DNA from: JAIWNK01 sp964453115
GTDB lineage: Bacteria; Chloroflexota; Anaerolineae; Anaerolineales; Anaerolineaceae
Direction: 5' to 3'
Length of the DNA: 64,000 nucleotides
Assembly: GCA_964453115.1 (NCBI GenBank)
Contig: CAYVRT010000004.1
Coordinates: 1-64,000, forward strand
Shown here: positions 16,072 through 25,048 of the stretch, one piece after another
Layout of the letters: the number at the start of each line of letters is the position of its first letter
Position numbering within the stretch: position 1 is the stretch's first letter
The notes under the pieces: model-generated
Database searches by the model: none
The model's input: only the letters and a program-made list of their open reading frames with translations
Told to the model about the DNA's origin: nothing
Translations under genes and position numbers: made by a program

Positions 16072-17364
16072 TTACATGCGGCGCACGCGAGGGTAGAAGA
16101 TGGCAATTGCTGCGCCATAAACAAGAGAGACTGCTGCGCCAACGCCAACAGCGAAGGGGGCATTTGCCCAGTCGGCAACCAGACCGGCTTGCATTCCACC
16201 CAGGCGCATGGTGGTTTGAAATGTGAGGGTATAGATGCTCATCACACGCCCACGCATTTCATCCGGGGCGGCAAATTGCAGCAAGGTGTTAACCAGGGCG
16301 TTTTGCCAGGTGAAATTGACTCCGACCAGCAGCATGAGCAGGACGGAGAGCGGGAAAGAGCGCGAGAGCGAAAAGAGCAAAAGGACCGCAGGGAAGCCAA
16401 GGTTGCCAATTGTCAACATGCGTCCGCGCCGGGCTGAATCGGGTAGGGCAGCAACAAGCAGCGCGCCAATGGTTGCACCGACTCCCATCGTGCCAAGGAG
16501 AATGCCTTGTGGCAGGGCCTCGGGGGAGGGGCAGCGCATGGCATCGGCCCCACCACAGAGCCTGGCAACAAAGGGCGCCGCACTTTCGCCCAGCACTTCG
16601 GTGGCAAAGACCGGCAAGAGAGTATTATAGGGCATGGAGAGGAATGCACTGACAGCAACCAGGCTGATTAAGATCAGCAGAAGGCGGTTATGAAGCACAA
16701 ATTGCAGCCCCTGACGGGTGTGTTCAGATGTTTTGAGATGTGGCTGGATTTGTGAGGAATGGGGCAGGTTGTGCATCATGCGCAGTGAAATCATGACCGG
16801 CACAAAGGTCAATGCGTTGATGAAGAAGGCAGTTCCTTCGCCGGTGATGGCAACCAGCACGCCAGCCATTGCTGGGCCAATGGCGCGGGCGGCATTGAAC
16901 ATGGCCGAATTGAGGCCAATGGCATTGGTCAGGTCTGTTTTTCCTTCCACCATATCCACGGTGAATGCCTGCCGCGCTGGCAGATCAACCGCGCTGACCG
17001 CACTGAGCAGAATGGAAAGAAGATAGACATGCCAGGTGCGAATGGCGCCTGTCCAGGTCAGGGCAGCCAGGATGAGCGCCTGGATGAGCATAAAGATTTG
17101 GCAGATGAAAATGATCGTGCGTTTGGGAACACGGTCTGAGATTGAACCGCCCCACAGGGAGAGGGGGATGGTCGGCAGCAGGCCAAGCAGGCTGACCAGC
17201 CCGAGTGCAGCAGCGGAACCGGTCAGTCGGTAGATTAATACCTGTTGGGCAACGGTTTGCATCCAGCTTCCGCTAAGCGAAATACCTTGTCCAAAGAACC
17301 AGAGCCGATAGTTGTAGTGGCGCAGGGCGCGAAATGTTTCCGAGAATCGGGAATGAAAGGCCAT
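16072..17364 (-). CDS. MFS transporter (EntS/MFS_3-like)
   Basis: The 430-residue protein has about twelve helices and matches the MFS_3 exporter group: FRALRHYNYRLWFFGQGISL at the N-terminus, SDRVPKRTIIF as motif A, and VDLPARQAFTVDMV after helix 4. The group includes exporters of siderophores and drugs; the substrate is unknown. A polar loop of about 28 residues near residue 275 (CGGADAMRCPSPEA) is longer than usual. The ATG at 17364 lies only 6 nt after a TATAAT box and has no ribosome-binding site, so it is probably a leaderless start. Confidence 0.87.
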   Translation of the reverse strand: MAFHSRFSETFRALRHYNYRLWFFGQGISLSGSWMQTVAQQVLIYRLTGSAAALGLVSLLGLLPTIPLSLWGGSISDRVPKRTIIFICQIFMLIQALILAALTWTGAIRTWHVYLLSILLSAVSAVDLPARQAFTVDMVEGKTDLTNAIGLNSAMFNAARAIGPAMAGVLVAITGEGTAFFINALTFVPVMISLRMMHNLPHSSQIQPHLKTSEHTRQGLQFVLHNRLLLILISLVAVSAFLSMPYNTLLPVFATEVLGESAAPFVARLCGGADAMRCPSPEALPQGILLGTMGVGATIGALLVAALPDSARRGRMLTIGNLGFPAVLLLFSLSRSFPLSVLLMLLVGVNFTWQNALVNTLLQFAAPDEMRGRVMSIYTLTFQTTMRLGGMQAGLVADWANAPFAVGVGAAVSLVYGAAIAIFYPRVRRM

Positions 17365-17370
17365 GCTGAA

Positions 17371-17398
17371 ATTATATGGTATATTTGGGCGTTGGCAA
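17371..17398 (-). promoter_or_regulatory. Leaderless-type promoter of the MFS_3 gene
   Basis: On the minus strand TTGCCA (17393-17398), a 16-nt spacer and TATAAT (17371-17376) lie so that transcription should begin at or next to the A of the ATG at 17364. Confidence 0.75.
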
Positions 17399-17428
17399 GG
17401 TGACAAATATTCTCAATGGTGATGGAGG

Positions 17429-18781
17429 ATGGCATTGAAACACTTGCAAGGAATGACCGGGTTTCGTTTGGTGTGGGCTGGGCAGATAGCTTCAGTGCTG
17501 GCTTCCAGCATGACGCAATTTGCACTGACGATTTGGGCGTATGAACGCACCGGTAGTGCTACAACATTGGGGTTGATACAGACAGCGTTTATTGTCCCTT
17601 TTTTGTTGCTTTCGCCCTTGGCTGGAGTGTGGGTTGACCGCTACAATCGCAAATTGATGATGATGGTGAGTGACCTGGCTGCTGTGCTGGCAACAATCGG
17701 GATTTTGTTCCTGGATTGGGGTGGGCAGCTACAAATTTGGCATTTGTATGTGGCGGCGGTGGTGAATGGCTTGGGGAACACCTTTCAGTGGCCGGCTTAT
17801 TCGGCAGCAATTAGCACGATGGTTTCAAAAGAAGACTATAGCCGAGCAAACGGGATGATGTCATTGATTGAGTCGGTACCTGCGGTATTTTCGCCCATTC
17901 TTGCTGGTTTGCTATTGCCATTGATTCATCTGCGCGGAATTTTAACGCTGGACGTGCTGACTTTTGGCCTGGCAATTGGTGCATTGCTGATCGTTTATGT
18001 TCCGCAACCGAGACGGACTGTCGAGGGTCAGGGAGGAGCGGGCAGTGTTTGGAGCGAAGCACTGTATGGCTTTCGCTATATCTTTGACCGGCCTGGGTTA
18101 AAGGGACTGCTGTTGTTCTTTCTGGCGCTCAATTTCGTCATTGGACTTTCGGTTTCGTTGACCTCCCCTTTCATTCTGGAGCGCACAGCGAATGATAGTG
18201 CTGCGTTGGGGGTGGTGCAATCTGGGGCGGCCATTGGGGCGGTTGTGGGGGGCATCTTTGTGGGTTTGTGGGGGGGCTTTAAGCGCCGCACCAAAAGCAT
18301 TTTCTGGGGGGAGGCTTTGACAGGGTTGTTTGTGCTGACGTTGTTTGGAATGGCCCGTTCTCTTCCAGTTTGGGTGCTGGTTTCGGTGATTGGGGGAATC
18401 TTTCCTGTCTTTACCAATGGCGCAAGCCAGGCGATTTGGCAGGCCAAGGTTGCCCCAGATGTTCAGGGGCGTGTCTTTGCGGCACGGCGGATGATTGCCT
18501 GGTCTGTCGGGCCAATTACTCCAGTTTTGGCGGGTTTGTTGGCCGATCGAGTGACAGAGCCAGCGATGCAAAATTCAGAAAGTGTGCTTTCTGCGTTGTT
18601 TGGTTGGCTGCTCGGCAATCAACCAGGGGCCGGCATGGGGTTGCAGTTTGTGCTGACGGGGGTGGTTTACATGGCAATTGTGTTGATTGTGGTGCTATTT
18701 TTCCCGGTGGTGCGCAATCTCGAAGATACCTTGTCCGACCATGACCTGTTGCCACCAGCGCATCAGAATCCATTAGCATGA
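17429..18781 (+). CDS. MFS transporter (macrolide-efflux-like)
   Basis: The 450-residue protein has about twelve helices and is divergent from the other MFS gene. FRLVWAGQIASVLASSMTQF at the N-terminus, VWVDRYNRKLMM as motif A and NTFQWPAYSAAIS after helix 4 fit the MFS_3 group that includes MefA-type macrolide exporters. The substrate is unknown. GGAGG touches the ATG at 17429, which is too close for normal use, so the real start could differ by a few codons. The following HD-GYP gene has its own promoter. Confidence 0.85.
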   Translation: MALKHLQGMTGFRLVWAGQIASVLASSMTQFALTIWAYERTGSATTLGLIQTAFIVPFLLLSPLAGVWVDRYNRKLMMMVSDLAAVLATIGILFLDWGGQLQIWHLYVAAVVNGLGNTFQWPAYSAAISTMVSKEDYSRANGMMSLIESVPAVFSPILAGLLLPLIHLRGILTLDVLTFGLAIGALLIVYVPQPRRTVEGQGGAGSVWSEALYGFRYIFDRPGLKGLLLFFLALNFVIGLSVSLTSPFILERTANDSAALGVVQSGAAIGAVVGGIFVGLWGGFKRRTKSIFWGEALTGLFVLTLFGMARSLPVWVLVSVIGGIFPVFTNGASQAIWQAKVAPDVQGRVFAARRMIAWSVGPITPVLAGLLADRVTEPAMQNSESVLSALFGWLLGNQPGAGMGLQFVLTGVVYMAIVLIVVLFFPVVRNLEDTLSDHDLLPPAHQNPLA

Positions 18782-18813
18782 TCTGAAAAAGGGAACCTTT
18801 TGCCCTTCGGGTG

Positions 18814-18841
18814 TTGTGATTCTTTGGCAAAGGTGTACAAT
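18814..18841 (+). promoter_or_regulatory. Leaderless-type promoter of the binding-protein/HD-GYP gene
   Basis: TTGTGA (18814-18819), a 16-nt spacer and TACAAT (18836-18841) are followed by 7 nt and the ATG at 18849. Confidence 0.65.
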
Positions 18842-18848
18842 AGAAAAC

Positions 18849-20402
18849 ATGGATAGACGAATGGCATTGCCGGGCGCGTTGGGTTTTGCAGTTTGCTGGG
18901 TGTTTTTGCTGGTTGCCTGTGCTGTACAGCCGTCAACAGCTACCCCTTTGTCAGATCGCGTCCTCCGCGTGGTGATGGATAACAATTATCCGCCCTATGT
19001 TTTTCTGGATGCAGATGGAGAACCGCAGGGAATTTTAGTTGATCAATGGCGGTTGTGGGAGAAAAAGACCGGCATACGGGTTGAGATTTCAGCGATGGAT
19101 TGGGGCGATGCCTTGGAGCGGATGAAAGCTGGCGAGTTCGATGTCATTGATACTGTCTTCTACACCGAGGAACGTGCCAGATTCTTCGATTATTCCAAGC
19201 CTTATCAGACGATTGATGTGCCAATTTTCTTTCACCGCAACATTAGCGGGATTTCGGATGCGCGTTCGCTGTATGGGTTTTCGGTTGCGGTCAAGCGCGG
19301 TGATGCAGCGGTGGATTGGCTGCGAGCCGCTGGAGTGCAACAATTGGTGGAATATGATAGTTATGAGGCAATCATTCAGGCGGCGCGTCAGGGCAAAGTG
19401 GTGGTGTTTGTGATAGATGAACCGCCGGCGCTCTATCTGCTTTACCAAAATGGATTGCAGAGTCAGTTTCGTTATACCCATCCATTGTATTCAGGCGCAT
19501 TTCATCGGGCTGTAAGCAAGGGGGATGGGGAAACTTTGAAACTGTTGGAGCAAGGGTTTGATGCTATTCGTCCAGACGAGTATCGTGCCATTGAGCGTAA
19601 GTGGGAAGGTGTGGGGCGGGTAGATGCCAAGACTTTGCGTGCATTGGGGATGGGTGCAGGTGCATTAGGTGCGGTTTTGTTGGCAATGGTGTTGTGGAAT
19701 CAGGCGCTGCGTTTGACCGTGCGGCAGAAAACAGCCGAACAACAGCGTATGATTGAGGAATTGAGCGAGGCGCGCGCACTGGCACAATTAGCAAATCAGG
19801 AACTTGCTCATGCTTACGATGCAACATTGGCAGGTTGGGCAGATGCTTTGGAACTGCGTGAGCATGAAACTGCTGGACACAGCCATCGTGTGGTGAGTTT
19901 AACGCTTGACCTGGCGCGGCAGATGGGGGCTTTGGAGGAGGAACTGGTGCATATACGGCGGGGAGCATTATTGCACGATATTGGCAAGATGGGAATTCCG
20001 GATGCTGTGTTGCTTAAGCGCGGACCGCTCACCAAACGAGATTGGGAGGTGATGCGGCGTCATCCAGAATATGCCTATCAATTGCTGATCGGCATTCCCT
20101 ACCTGCGGCCGGCTTTGGATATTCCTTACTTGCATCATGAGCGTTGGGATGGCAGTGGGTATCCATTGGGACTGAAAGGTGAGGCGATCCCGCTGGCGGC
20201 GCGCATCTTTGCCGTTGTGGACGTGTGGGATGCTCTGATCTCGGAACGTCCTTACCGCCATCCCTGGCATTGTCAAAAGGTATTGGACTATTTGCGTGAA
20301 CAGGCTGGCAAAACACTTGACCCACAGGTGGTTGCGGCATTTTTGGCTTTGCTAAAAGAAAAGGGCCTTTGCCAGGATGACAAACCGCAGATAGAAGCGT
20401 GA
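18849..20402 (+). CDS. Periplasmic-binding-protein/HD-GYP fusion
   Basis: The 517-residue protein has a signal-type hydrophobic N-terminus followed by a type 3 solute-binding domain (about 35-255: LRVVMDNNYPPYVFLDADGE). A single membrane helix lies near 270-290, then a short coiled linker and an HD-GYP domain (about 325-515). The phosphodiesterase residues are intact: HETAGHSHRV, LLHDIGKMGIPD, a later HH and ERWDGSGYP. It should sense an amino-acid-like ligand outside the cell and hydrolyse cyclic di-GMP inside. The start is set at ATG 18849, which sits 7 nt after a -10 box. The HD-GYP half closely resembles the gene at the right end of the window. Confidence 0.9.
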   Translation: MDRRMALPGALGFAVCWVFLLVACAVQPSTATPLSDRVLRVVMDNNYPPYVFLDADGEPQGILVDQWRLWEKKTGIRVEISAMDWGDALERMKAGEFDVIDTVFYTEERARFFDYSKPYQTIDVPIFFHRNISGISDARSLYGFSVAVKRGDAAVDWLRAAGVQQLVEYDSYEAIIQAARQGKVVVFVIDEPPALYLLYQNGLQSQFRYTHPLYSGAFHRAVSKGDGETLKLLEQGFDAIRPDEYRAIERKWEGVGRVDAKTLRALGMGAGALGAVLLAMVLWNQALRLTVRQKTAEQQRMIEELSEARALAQLANQELAHAYDATLAGWADALELREHETAGHSHRVVSLTLDLARQMGALEEELVHIRRGALLHDIGKMGIPDAVLLKRGPLTKRDWEVMRRHPEYAYQLLIGIPYLRPALDIPYLHHERWDGSGYPLGLKGEAIPLAARIFAVVDVWDALISERPYRHPWHCQKVLDYLREQAGKTLDPQVVAAFLALLKEKGLCQDDKPQIEA

Positions 20403-20424
20403 CAGGGGATGGCAAGCAGAAGGG

Positions 20425-20430
20425 TATAAT
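20425..20430 (+). promoter_or_regulatory. Candidate -10 box before the ECF ATPase gene
   Basis: TATAAT lies 7 nt before the GTG at 20438, matching the leaderless geometry seen at other genes here. No convincing -35 is visible. Confidence 0.45.
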
Positions 20431-20437
20431 ACAAGGC

Positions 20438-22168
20438 GTGAGGCCGTTGATTCAACTTTCTCAGGTTCGGTATGGATACCCTGGTCGAGGTGGGACGGGA
20501 CGTGCAGCCTTGCAAGGCGTGGATTTGACGATTGGTGAGGGGGAATGGCTGGTTGTGGTGGGGGCGAATGGTTCGGGCAAGACGACACTGGCACGTTTGT
20601 GTTGTGGGTTATTGTTGCCGGATGCAGGATGGGTGCAGGTGGCCGGGATGGATACAGCCCAGTCGCACCTGCGGGCTGAAGTTCATAGCCGGGTGGGGAT
20701 GGTTTTTCAATCGCCGGAAGATCAGGTGGTGGCAACAACGGTGGCAGAAGATGTGGCATTTGGCCTGGAAAATTTGCAGCTTGCGCCGCGCGAGATTCTG
20801 CGCCGGGTGGAGGAAACATTGCGCTCGGTTGGTTTATGGGAATTGCGAGACCGTCCACCGCATTTGCTTTCAGCCGGTCAGATACAGCGCCTGGCGCTAG
20901 CAGGTGTGCTGGCGTTGCGACCAAAGGCCGTAATTTTCGATGAGGCGACAGCCATGTTGGATCCTCAGGGACGCCATCTGGTGGAAAAGTGGATGCGGCG
21001 TTTGCACATGATGGGCGTGACGGTCATCTCAGTGACGCATTTTATGGATGAGGCAGCACTGGCGCAGCGTGTGTTGGTGATGCACGAAGGTCGGTTGGTG
21101 ATGGATGACAGTCCGGCACAGGTCTTTGCTGACCGGCAGCGCCTGGAGCATTGGGGGTTGGAATTGCCGCCAGCGGCTGACCTGACAGAGCGTTTGCGCC
21201 CTTATCTGCCAGAACTGCCGCAGGGGCTGTATACGGGTGAAACATTGTTGGCGGCGCTGAAACGGTGTGTGCCGTTTGCGGCTGTGACAGGTGCGCTGGT
21301 GTTGGAAAAAGAAACAGCGAGGGCCAGACAGGTTTTTGAGGTGTGTGGATTACAGCATACCTATTTGAAAGAAACCCCATTTGCCAGCTGCTCTTTGCAA
21401 AATTGTCACTTAAGCGTTGGGCAGGGTGAAATACATGGTTTGGCCGGGGCAACAGGGTCAGGAAAATCCACTCTTTTGCAACATTTGAACGGGTTGCTTA
21501 AACCGCAAGCTGGTCAGGTTTGGGCCTTTGGACAGGCGCTTCATGAGCCGGGTATGGATTGGGTTGGGCTACGTCGAAGGGTGGGGTTGGTATTCCAAAA
21601 CCCGGAGGTGCAGTTCTTTGAGCCGTATGTGGGCGATGAAGTGGCGTTTGGGCCGCGTTTGGCCGGCGTGGAGGATTTGCGCACCCGTGTGCGTTGGGCA
21701 ATGGAGGCCGTGGGGCTGGATTTTGAGCTTTTCAAAGACCGTTGGCTGATGACGCTGAGCGGTGGTGAAAAACGGCGTGTGGCATTGGCTTCGGCATTGG
21801 CATTGCAGCCCGAAGCCTTGCTATTGGATGAGCCGACAGCTGGTTTGGATCCTCACACGCGGCGAGCGGTGCTGCGTTTGTTGCGCAATTTGGGAAAAGA
21901 TGGCAAAACATTGTTGCTTTCCTCGCATCGTATGGAAGACCTGGCTTGGTTGTGCGGTCGGTTGACGATTTGTGCAAGGGGGCGGGATGTGTGGAGCGGT
22001 TCTGCGGCTGAAGCATTTGACGCAACACTGGATTTGAGCGGGTGGGGGCTGGAGCCGCCATTGGCTGCGCGCGCTGCGCAGGTGCTGCGCGAGCGCGGCT
22101 GGCCTTTGCCGCACGGGGTGGCGCGCCCTTCGGCGCTTGTGCAGGCATTGGAGGGGGTGCGCCAATGA
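20438..22168 (+). CDS. ECF transporter ATPase, two fused ABC domains
   Basis: The 576-residue protein contains two ABC ATPase halves, equivalent to EcfA1 and EcfA2 joined. Half one has Walker A GANGSGKTTLA, signature LSAGQ in place of LSGGQ, and Walker B AVIFDEATA. Half two has GATGSGKSTL, LSGGEKRRVALA and LLLDEPTAGLDP. It powers vitamin or metal uptake with EcfT and an S component. The start is uncertain: GTG 20438 gives the usual N-terminus and follows a -10 box by 7 nt, while GTG 20399 overlaps the upstream stop (GTGA). Its stop overlaps the ATG of ecfT. Confidence 0.92.
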   Translation: MRPLIQLSQVRYGYPGRGGTGRAALQGVDLTIGEGEWLVVVGANGSGKTTLARLCCGLLLPDAGWVQVAGMDTAQSHLRAEVHSRVGMVFQSPEDQVVATTVAEDVAFGLENLQLAPREILRRVEETLRSVGLWELRDRPPHLLSAGQIQRLALAGVLALRPKAVIFDEATAMLDPQGRHLVEKWMRRLHMMGVTVISVTHFMDEAALAQRVLVMHEGRLVMDDSPAQVFADRQRLEHWGLELPPAADLTERLRPYLPELPQGLYTGETLLAALKRCVPFAAVTGALVLEKETARARQVFEVCGLQHTYLKETPFASCSLQNCHLSVGQGEIHGLAGATGSGKSTLLQHLNGLLKPQAGQVWAFGQALHEPGMDWVGLRRRVGLVFQNPEVQFFEPYVGDEVAFGPRLAGVEDLRTRVRWAMEAVGLDFELFKDRWLMTLSGGEKRRVALASALALQPEALLLDEPTAGLDPHTRRAVLRLLRNLGKDGKTLLLSSHRMEDLAWLCGRLTICARGRDVWSGSAAEAFDATLDLSGWGLEPPLAARAAQVLRERGWPLPHGVARPSALVQALEGVRQ

Positions 22169-22983
22169 GCGATTTTGAGTTTTTGCGACATGTGACGATT
22201 GGGCAGTTTGCCGCGCAGGATTCGGCATTGAGGCGCTGCGATGCGCGGGCAAGATTGGTAGCCTTGACTTGTTTGCTGCTGGGCATGACCTTCGCCAGGC
22301 AGCCTTTGGGGTTGTTTCTTGGCTTGATCGTCACACTCGTTGGGTTGCGCTTGGGAAGTGTGCCGTTTGGCTATGCTCTGCGCGGGTTACTGCCGCCGTT
22401 GCCCTTTTTGTTGATTCTGGCATTGTTGCAGGTTGTGATCAACCCCTTGCCAGAGAGCGGCATGACCTGGTATGTAGGTCCGTTGTTGTTGAGCGTGGCA
22501 GATTTGTGGGCAGGACTTGCCTTACTGCTGCGTTTTGCCGGGTTGTTGCTACTGTTGACCCTGGCAACATTTAGCATGTCCACGGCTGAGATGACGCGCT
22601 CCCTGGGGCGTTTGCTTTTGCCCCTTGACCAGCTTGGGCTGCCGGCGCAGGATGTGACGATGGCGATGCAAATTACACTGCGCTTTTTGCCCCTGTTGGC
22701 GCAGACAGCAGAGCGAATTGCCAAGGCGCAGGCTGCGCGCGGGCTGGATTGGGAGCGCGGTGGGCATAATTTGTTCGAACGAATCCGTCAGGTGTTGCCA
22801 ATGTTGACACCGCTGTTTGTCAGCAGCTTGCGACGGGCCGAGCAGATGGCGCTGGCAATGGATGCGCGTGCTTATGCTGCCCGACCGGGCCGCAGTTCGT
22901 GGGTTGAGTATCGCTTTGGCGGATTGGATGTTCTGTTGGTGTTGTGCGCAATGGGCGCAGCTGTGGTGATGGTTCTGCTTTAA
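22165..22983 (+). CDS. ecfT: ECF transporter transmembrane protein EcfT
   Basis: The 272-residue membrane protein has about five hydrophobic helices. It carries two coupling motifs of the A-R-G type that contact the ATPases: AQAARGLDWERGG near residue 190 and AMDARAYAA near residue 232. It follows the family start pattern (DSALRRCDARARLVAL, then FARQPLG). It joins the fused ATPase as the energising module and binds exchangeable S components. It overlaps the ATPase stop by 4 bp (ATGA) and converges with an S-component gene with one base between stops. Confidence 0.92.
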   Translation: MSDFEFLRHVTIGQFAAQDSALRRCDARARLVALTCLLLGMTFARQPLGLFLGLIVTLVGLRLGSVPFGYALRGLLPPLPFLLILALLQVVINPLPESGMTWYVGPLLLSVADLWAGLALLLRFAGLLLLLTLATFSMSTAEMTRSLGRLLLPLDQLGLPAQDVTMAMQITLRFLPLLAQTAERIAKAQAARGLDWERGGHNLFERIRQVLPMLTPLFVSSLRRAEQMALAMDARAYAARPGRSSWVEYRFGGLDVLLVLCAMGAAVVMVLL

Positions 22984-22984
22984 G

Positions 22985-23542
22985 TTACAGGCGAGCGCCT
23001 TTGCGTCGCCCGATGGCAATTTGCTTCCAGGCTGAAACAACTGCTAATACCAAAAAGGCCGACACGCCGGCTTCTAACAGTCCATTGGAAAGGAGGATGG
23101 GTGGGAGGGCAGCCCAGGGCAGGAAACCAAGCACGCCAATCATGCCCAGGACAAGCAGGGTATTGGTCAGGCTGCCAGCCAGGCCAGCGGCAATCATTCC
23201 CGCAATTGGCCAGCGTTGCAAGGCGCGCCACGCCAGCCAGGCCAGCGGGCCGATGAACAAGCGCGGCAGGACCGAAAGCAGCGGATTGGTGAACCATACA
23301 TCTACCGGGCCGGTTGGGGCAATGGCAGCTTGCAAAAGGCTGAACAAGCCAAAAATGAGACCAACCAGCAGCCCGATGACCGGGCCTTCCAGGACGGCGG
23401 CAATGATGACCGGTACATGCATGATGGTTAGCGAAGCACCGCTGAACCAGGGGATGAAACCCCAACGGGTGAGGCCGAGGAAGATGGAAATGGCCCCCAT
23501 GATACCTGCAACAACAATTTTGCGAGTTCGTTCTTGCGCCAT
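22985..23542 (-). CDS. ECF transporter S component, substrate unknown
   Basis: The 185-residue protein has about six hydrophobic helices and the S-component look: an N-terminal TRKIVVAGIMGAISIFLGLT helix with the A-x3-A-like packing motif, LEGPVIGLLVGLIFGLFSLLQ, and DVWFTNPLLSVLPRLFIGP, as in folate/pantothenate-type S units. It should bind a vitamin or related solute and work with the EcfAAT module encoded convergently. The start is set at ATG 23542 with GGAG 6 nt upstream; a longer in-frame reading lacks support. The specific vitamin cannot be read. Confidence 0.82.
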   Translation of the reverse strand: MAQERTRKIVVAGIMGAISIFLGLTRWGFIPWFSGASLTIMHVPVIIAAVLEGPVIGLLVGLIFGLFSLLQAAIAPTGPVDVWFTNPLLSVLPRLFIGPLAWLAWRALQRWPIAGMIAAGLAGSLTNTLLVLGMIGVLGFLPWAALPPILLSNGLLEAGVSAFLVLAVVSAWKQIAIGRRKGARL

Positions 23543-23593
23543 GCTGCACTCCAAAAATAGAATGGAAAGATTGTACCATAAGATGTTCAGTGC

Positions 23594-23640
23594 TTGACGG
23601 AAAGGTGGGAAAAGCATATAATTGAAAAGTGTTTTCAATT
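23594..23640 (+). promoter_or_regulatory. Promoter with perfect palindrome, candidate metal-responsive operator
   Basis: TTGACG (23594-23599), a 17-nt spacer and TATAAT (23617-23622) form a strong promoter for the zinc-binding lipoprotein gene. Overlapping and just past the -10 is the perfect palindrome AATTGAAAA-GTG-TTTTCAATT (23620-23640). Its position fits repression by a dimeric metalloregulator of the Fur/Zur or DtxR/MntR kind; the regulator is not identified. Confidence 0.7.
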
Positions 23641-23658
23641 TCAATAAGAGAGGCGAAG

Positions 23659-25032
23659 ATGAGCAAGTTTTTGAACAAGCTGTTGATCGTTGTTGTGCTG
23701 GTATCTGTGTTTCTGACGGCGTGCGCCCCGCGCCCTGTTGAGATTCAGCCAACCGGGTTGAAGATTCTGGCGGTTGAGTCGTTTGTGGCGGATATAGCTC
23801 AAAATGTGGCCGGGGAGCGCGCACAGGTGCAGACACTCATGCCATTAGGCGTGGACCCGCACGCCTTTCAACCAACGCCGCAGGATGTGGCAAAAATTGC
23901 TGATAGCAATGTGCTGATCATCAATGGTGCTGGATTTGAGGAATGGCTGGAACCTGTCTTGGAAAATGCCGATGGACAGCGTTTGGTGATTGAGGCCTCT
24001 GCTGGTTTGCAGAGCCGTACTGCACGCGAGGGGGAGGAGGCCGTGATGAGCCCAGAGGAAAAGGCTGAGGTGCTATGTTTGGATTTGGGCGCCTTGGAGG
24101 TCGAGGAAGAGCAACTTGCCGGGAAAGATGCTGCGGGTGCGCTGGAATTGCATGAACACGAGGCTGAAGCTGAGGGAGCGCATGAACACGCGCTGGAACG
24201 CTTGACCCTGCGCCTGAATGCTGAAGCAGCAGGGGACTTTAGCGGGTATGTCCGGTTGGATGTTGAGGAAGAGGGGGATGTCTTTGTGGCTGCGGCAGCG
24301 GGTGAACTTGTTATTTTAAATGATGCCGGGCAAGCCACGGAGTGGGAAATTGAGGAGACGTTGCCTGTTTCTTGTATTGGACTGACGCAGATATGGGTGG
24401 TGGAACTGGAGCCGGGTGAGTATGTGCTGGCATTGCGCGGCTTTGCCCAGGAGACAATCCCCTTTGCGGTGGGGCCGATGGCAGGCCATCATCACCATCA
24501 TGAAGGGGACCCGCATTTTTGGCTTGATCCAGTGCTGGCAGTGCGCTATGTTGAAAATATCCGAGATGGGTTGATTGCAGCTGATCCGGAGGGCAAGGAA
24601 ACATACACCCGCAACGCTGCGGCCTATATTGCCCGCCTGCAAGAACTGGATGGTTGGATTGGTGAACAGGTGCAGAGCATTCCGCCGGAGCGCCGCCTGA
24701 TTGTGACCAACCATGAGAGTTTTGGCTATTTTGCGGATCGGTACGGTTTCCGCATTGTAGGGACAATCATCCCCAGTGTGAGCAGCGGTTCTGCGCCTTC
24801 GGCACAGCAATTGGCGCGCCTGGTGGATCGGGTTCGGGCGACGGGCGCAGTGGCGATTTTCCTGGAGACTGGTTCAAACCCGAACCTGGCGGAACAGATT
24901 GCCGCTGAGACAGGGCTGCGAGTGGTGGATGAGTTGTATACTCATTCAATTACCCCTTCGGGAGGGGATGCGCCGAGCTATGTGGAAATGATGCGCTACA
25001 ATGTTCAGGCGATTGTCTCTGCTCTAAAGTAG
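23659..25032 (+). CDS. ZnuA-like metal-binding lipoprotein with large inserted domain
   Basis: The 457-residue protein has a lipoprotein signal (LTAC, Cys22). The cluster A-1 binding-protein fold is split in two: residues 30-118 and 282-457. Metal-site candidates are His68 (VDPHAF), His286 (GDPHFWLDP), His352 (TNHESFGYF) and Asp424 or Glu403. A run of five His (277-281) precedes the second half, like the His loop of ZnuA. Residues about 119-275 form an unusual insert with a His/Glu-rich stretch (164-180) and a strand-rich part. It should capture zinc or manganese outside the membrane. No permease or ATPase gene is adjacent. The start is ATG 23659 after AGAGGCGA. Confidence 0.88.
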   Translation: MSKFLNKLLIVVVLVSVFLTACAPRPVEIQPTGLKILAVESFVADIAQNVAGERAQVQTLMPLGVDPHAFQPTPQDVAKIADSNVLIINGAGFEEWLEPVLENADGQRLVIEASAGLQSRTAREGEEAVMSPEEKAEVLCLDLGALEVEEEQLAGKDAAGALELHEHEAEAEGAHEHALERLTLRLNAEAAGDFSGYVRLDVEEEGDVFVAAAAGELVILNDAGQATEWEIEETLPVSCIGLTQIWVVELEPGEYVLALRGFAQETIPFAVGPMAGHHHHHEGDPHFWLDPVLAVRYVENIRDGLIAADPEGKETYTRNAAAYIARLQELDGWIGEQVQSIPPERRLIVTNHESFGYFADRYGFRIVGTIIPSVSSGSAPSAQQLARLVDRVRATGAVAIFLETGSNPNLAEQIAAETGLRVVDELYTHSITPSGGDAPSYVEMMRYNVQAIVSALK

Positions 25033-25048
25033 AGCCTTGAGCGGGATT

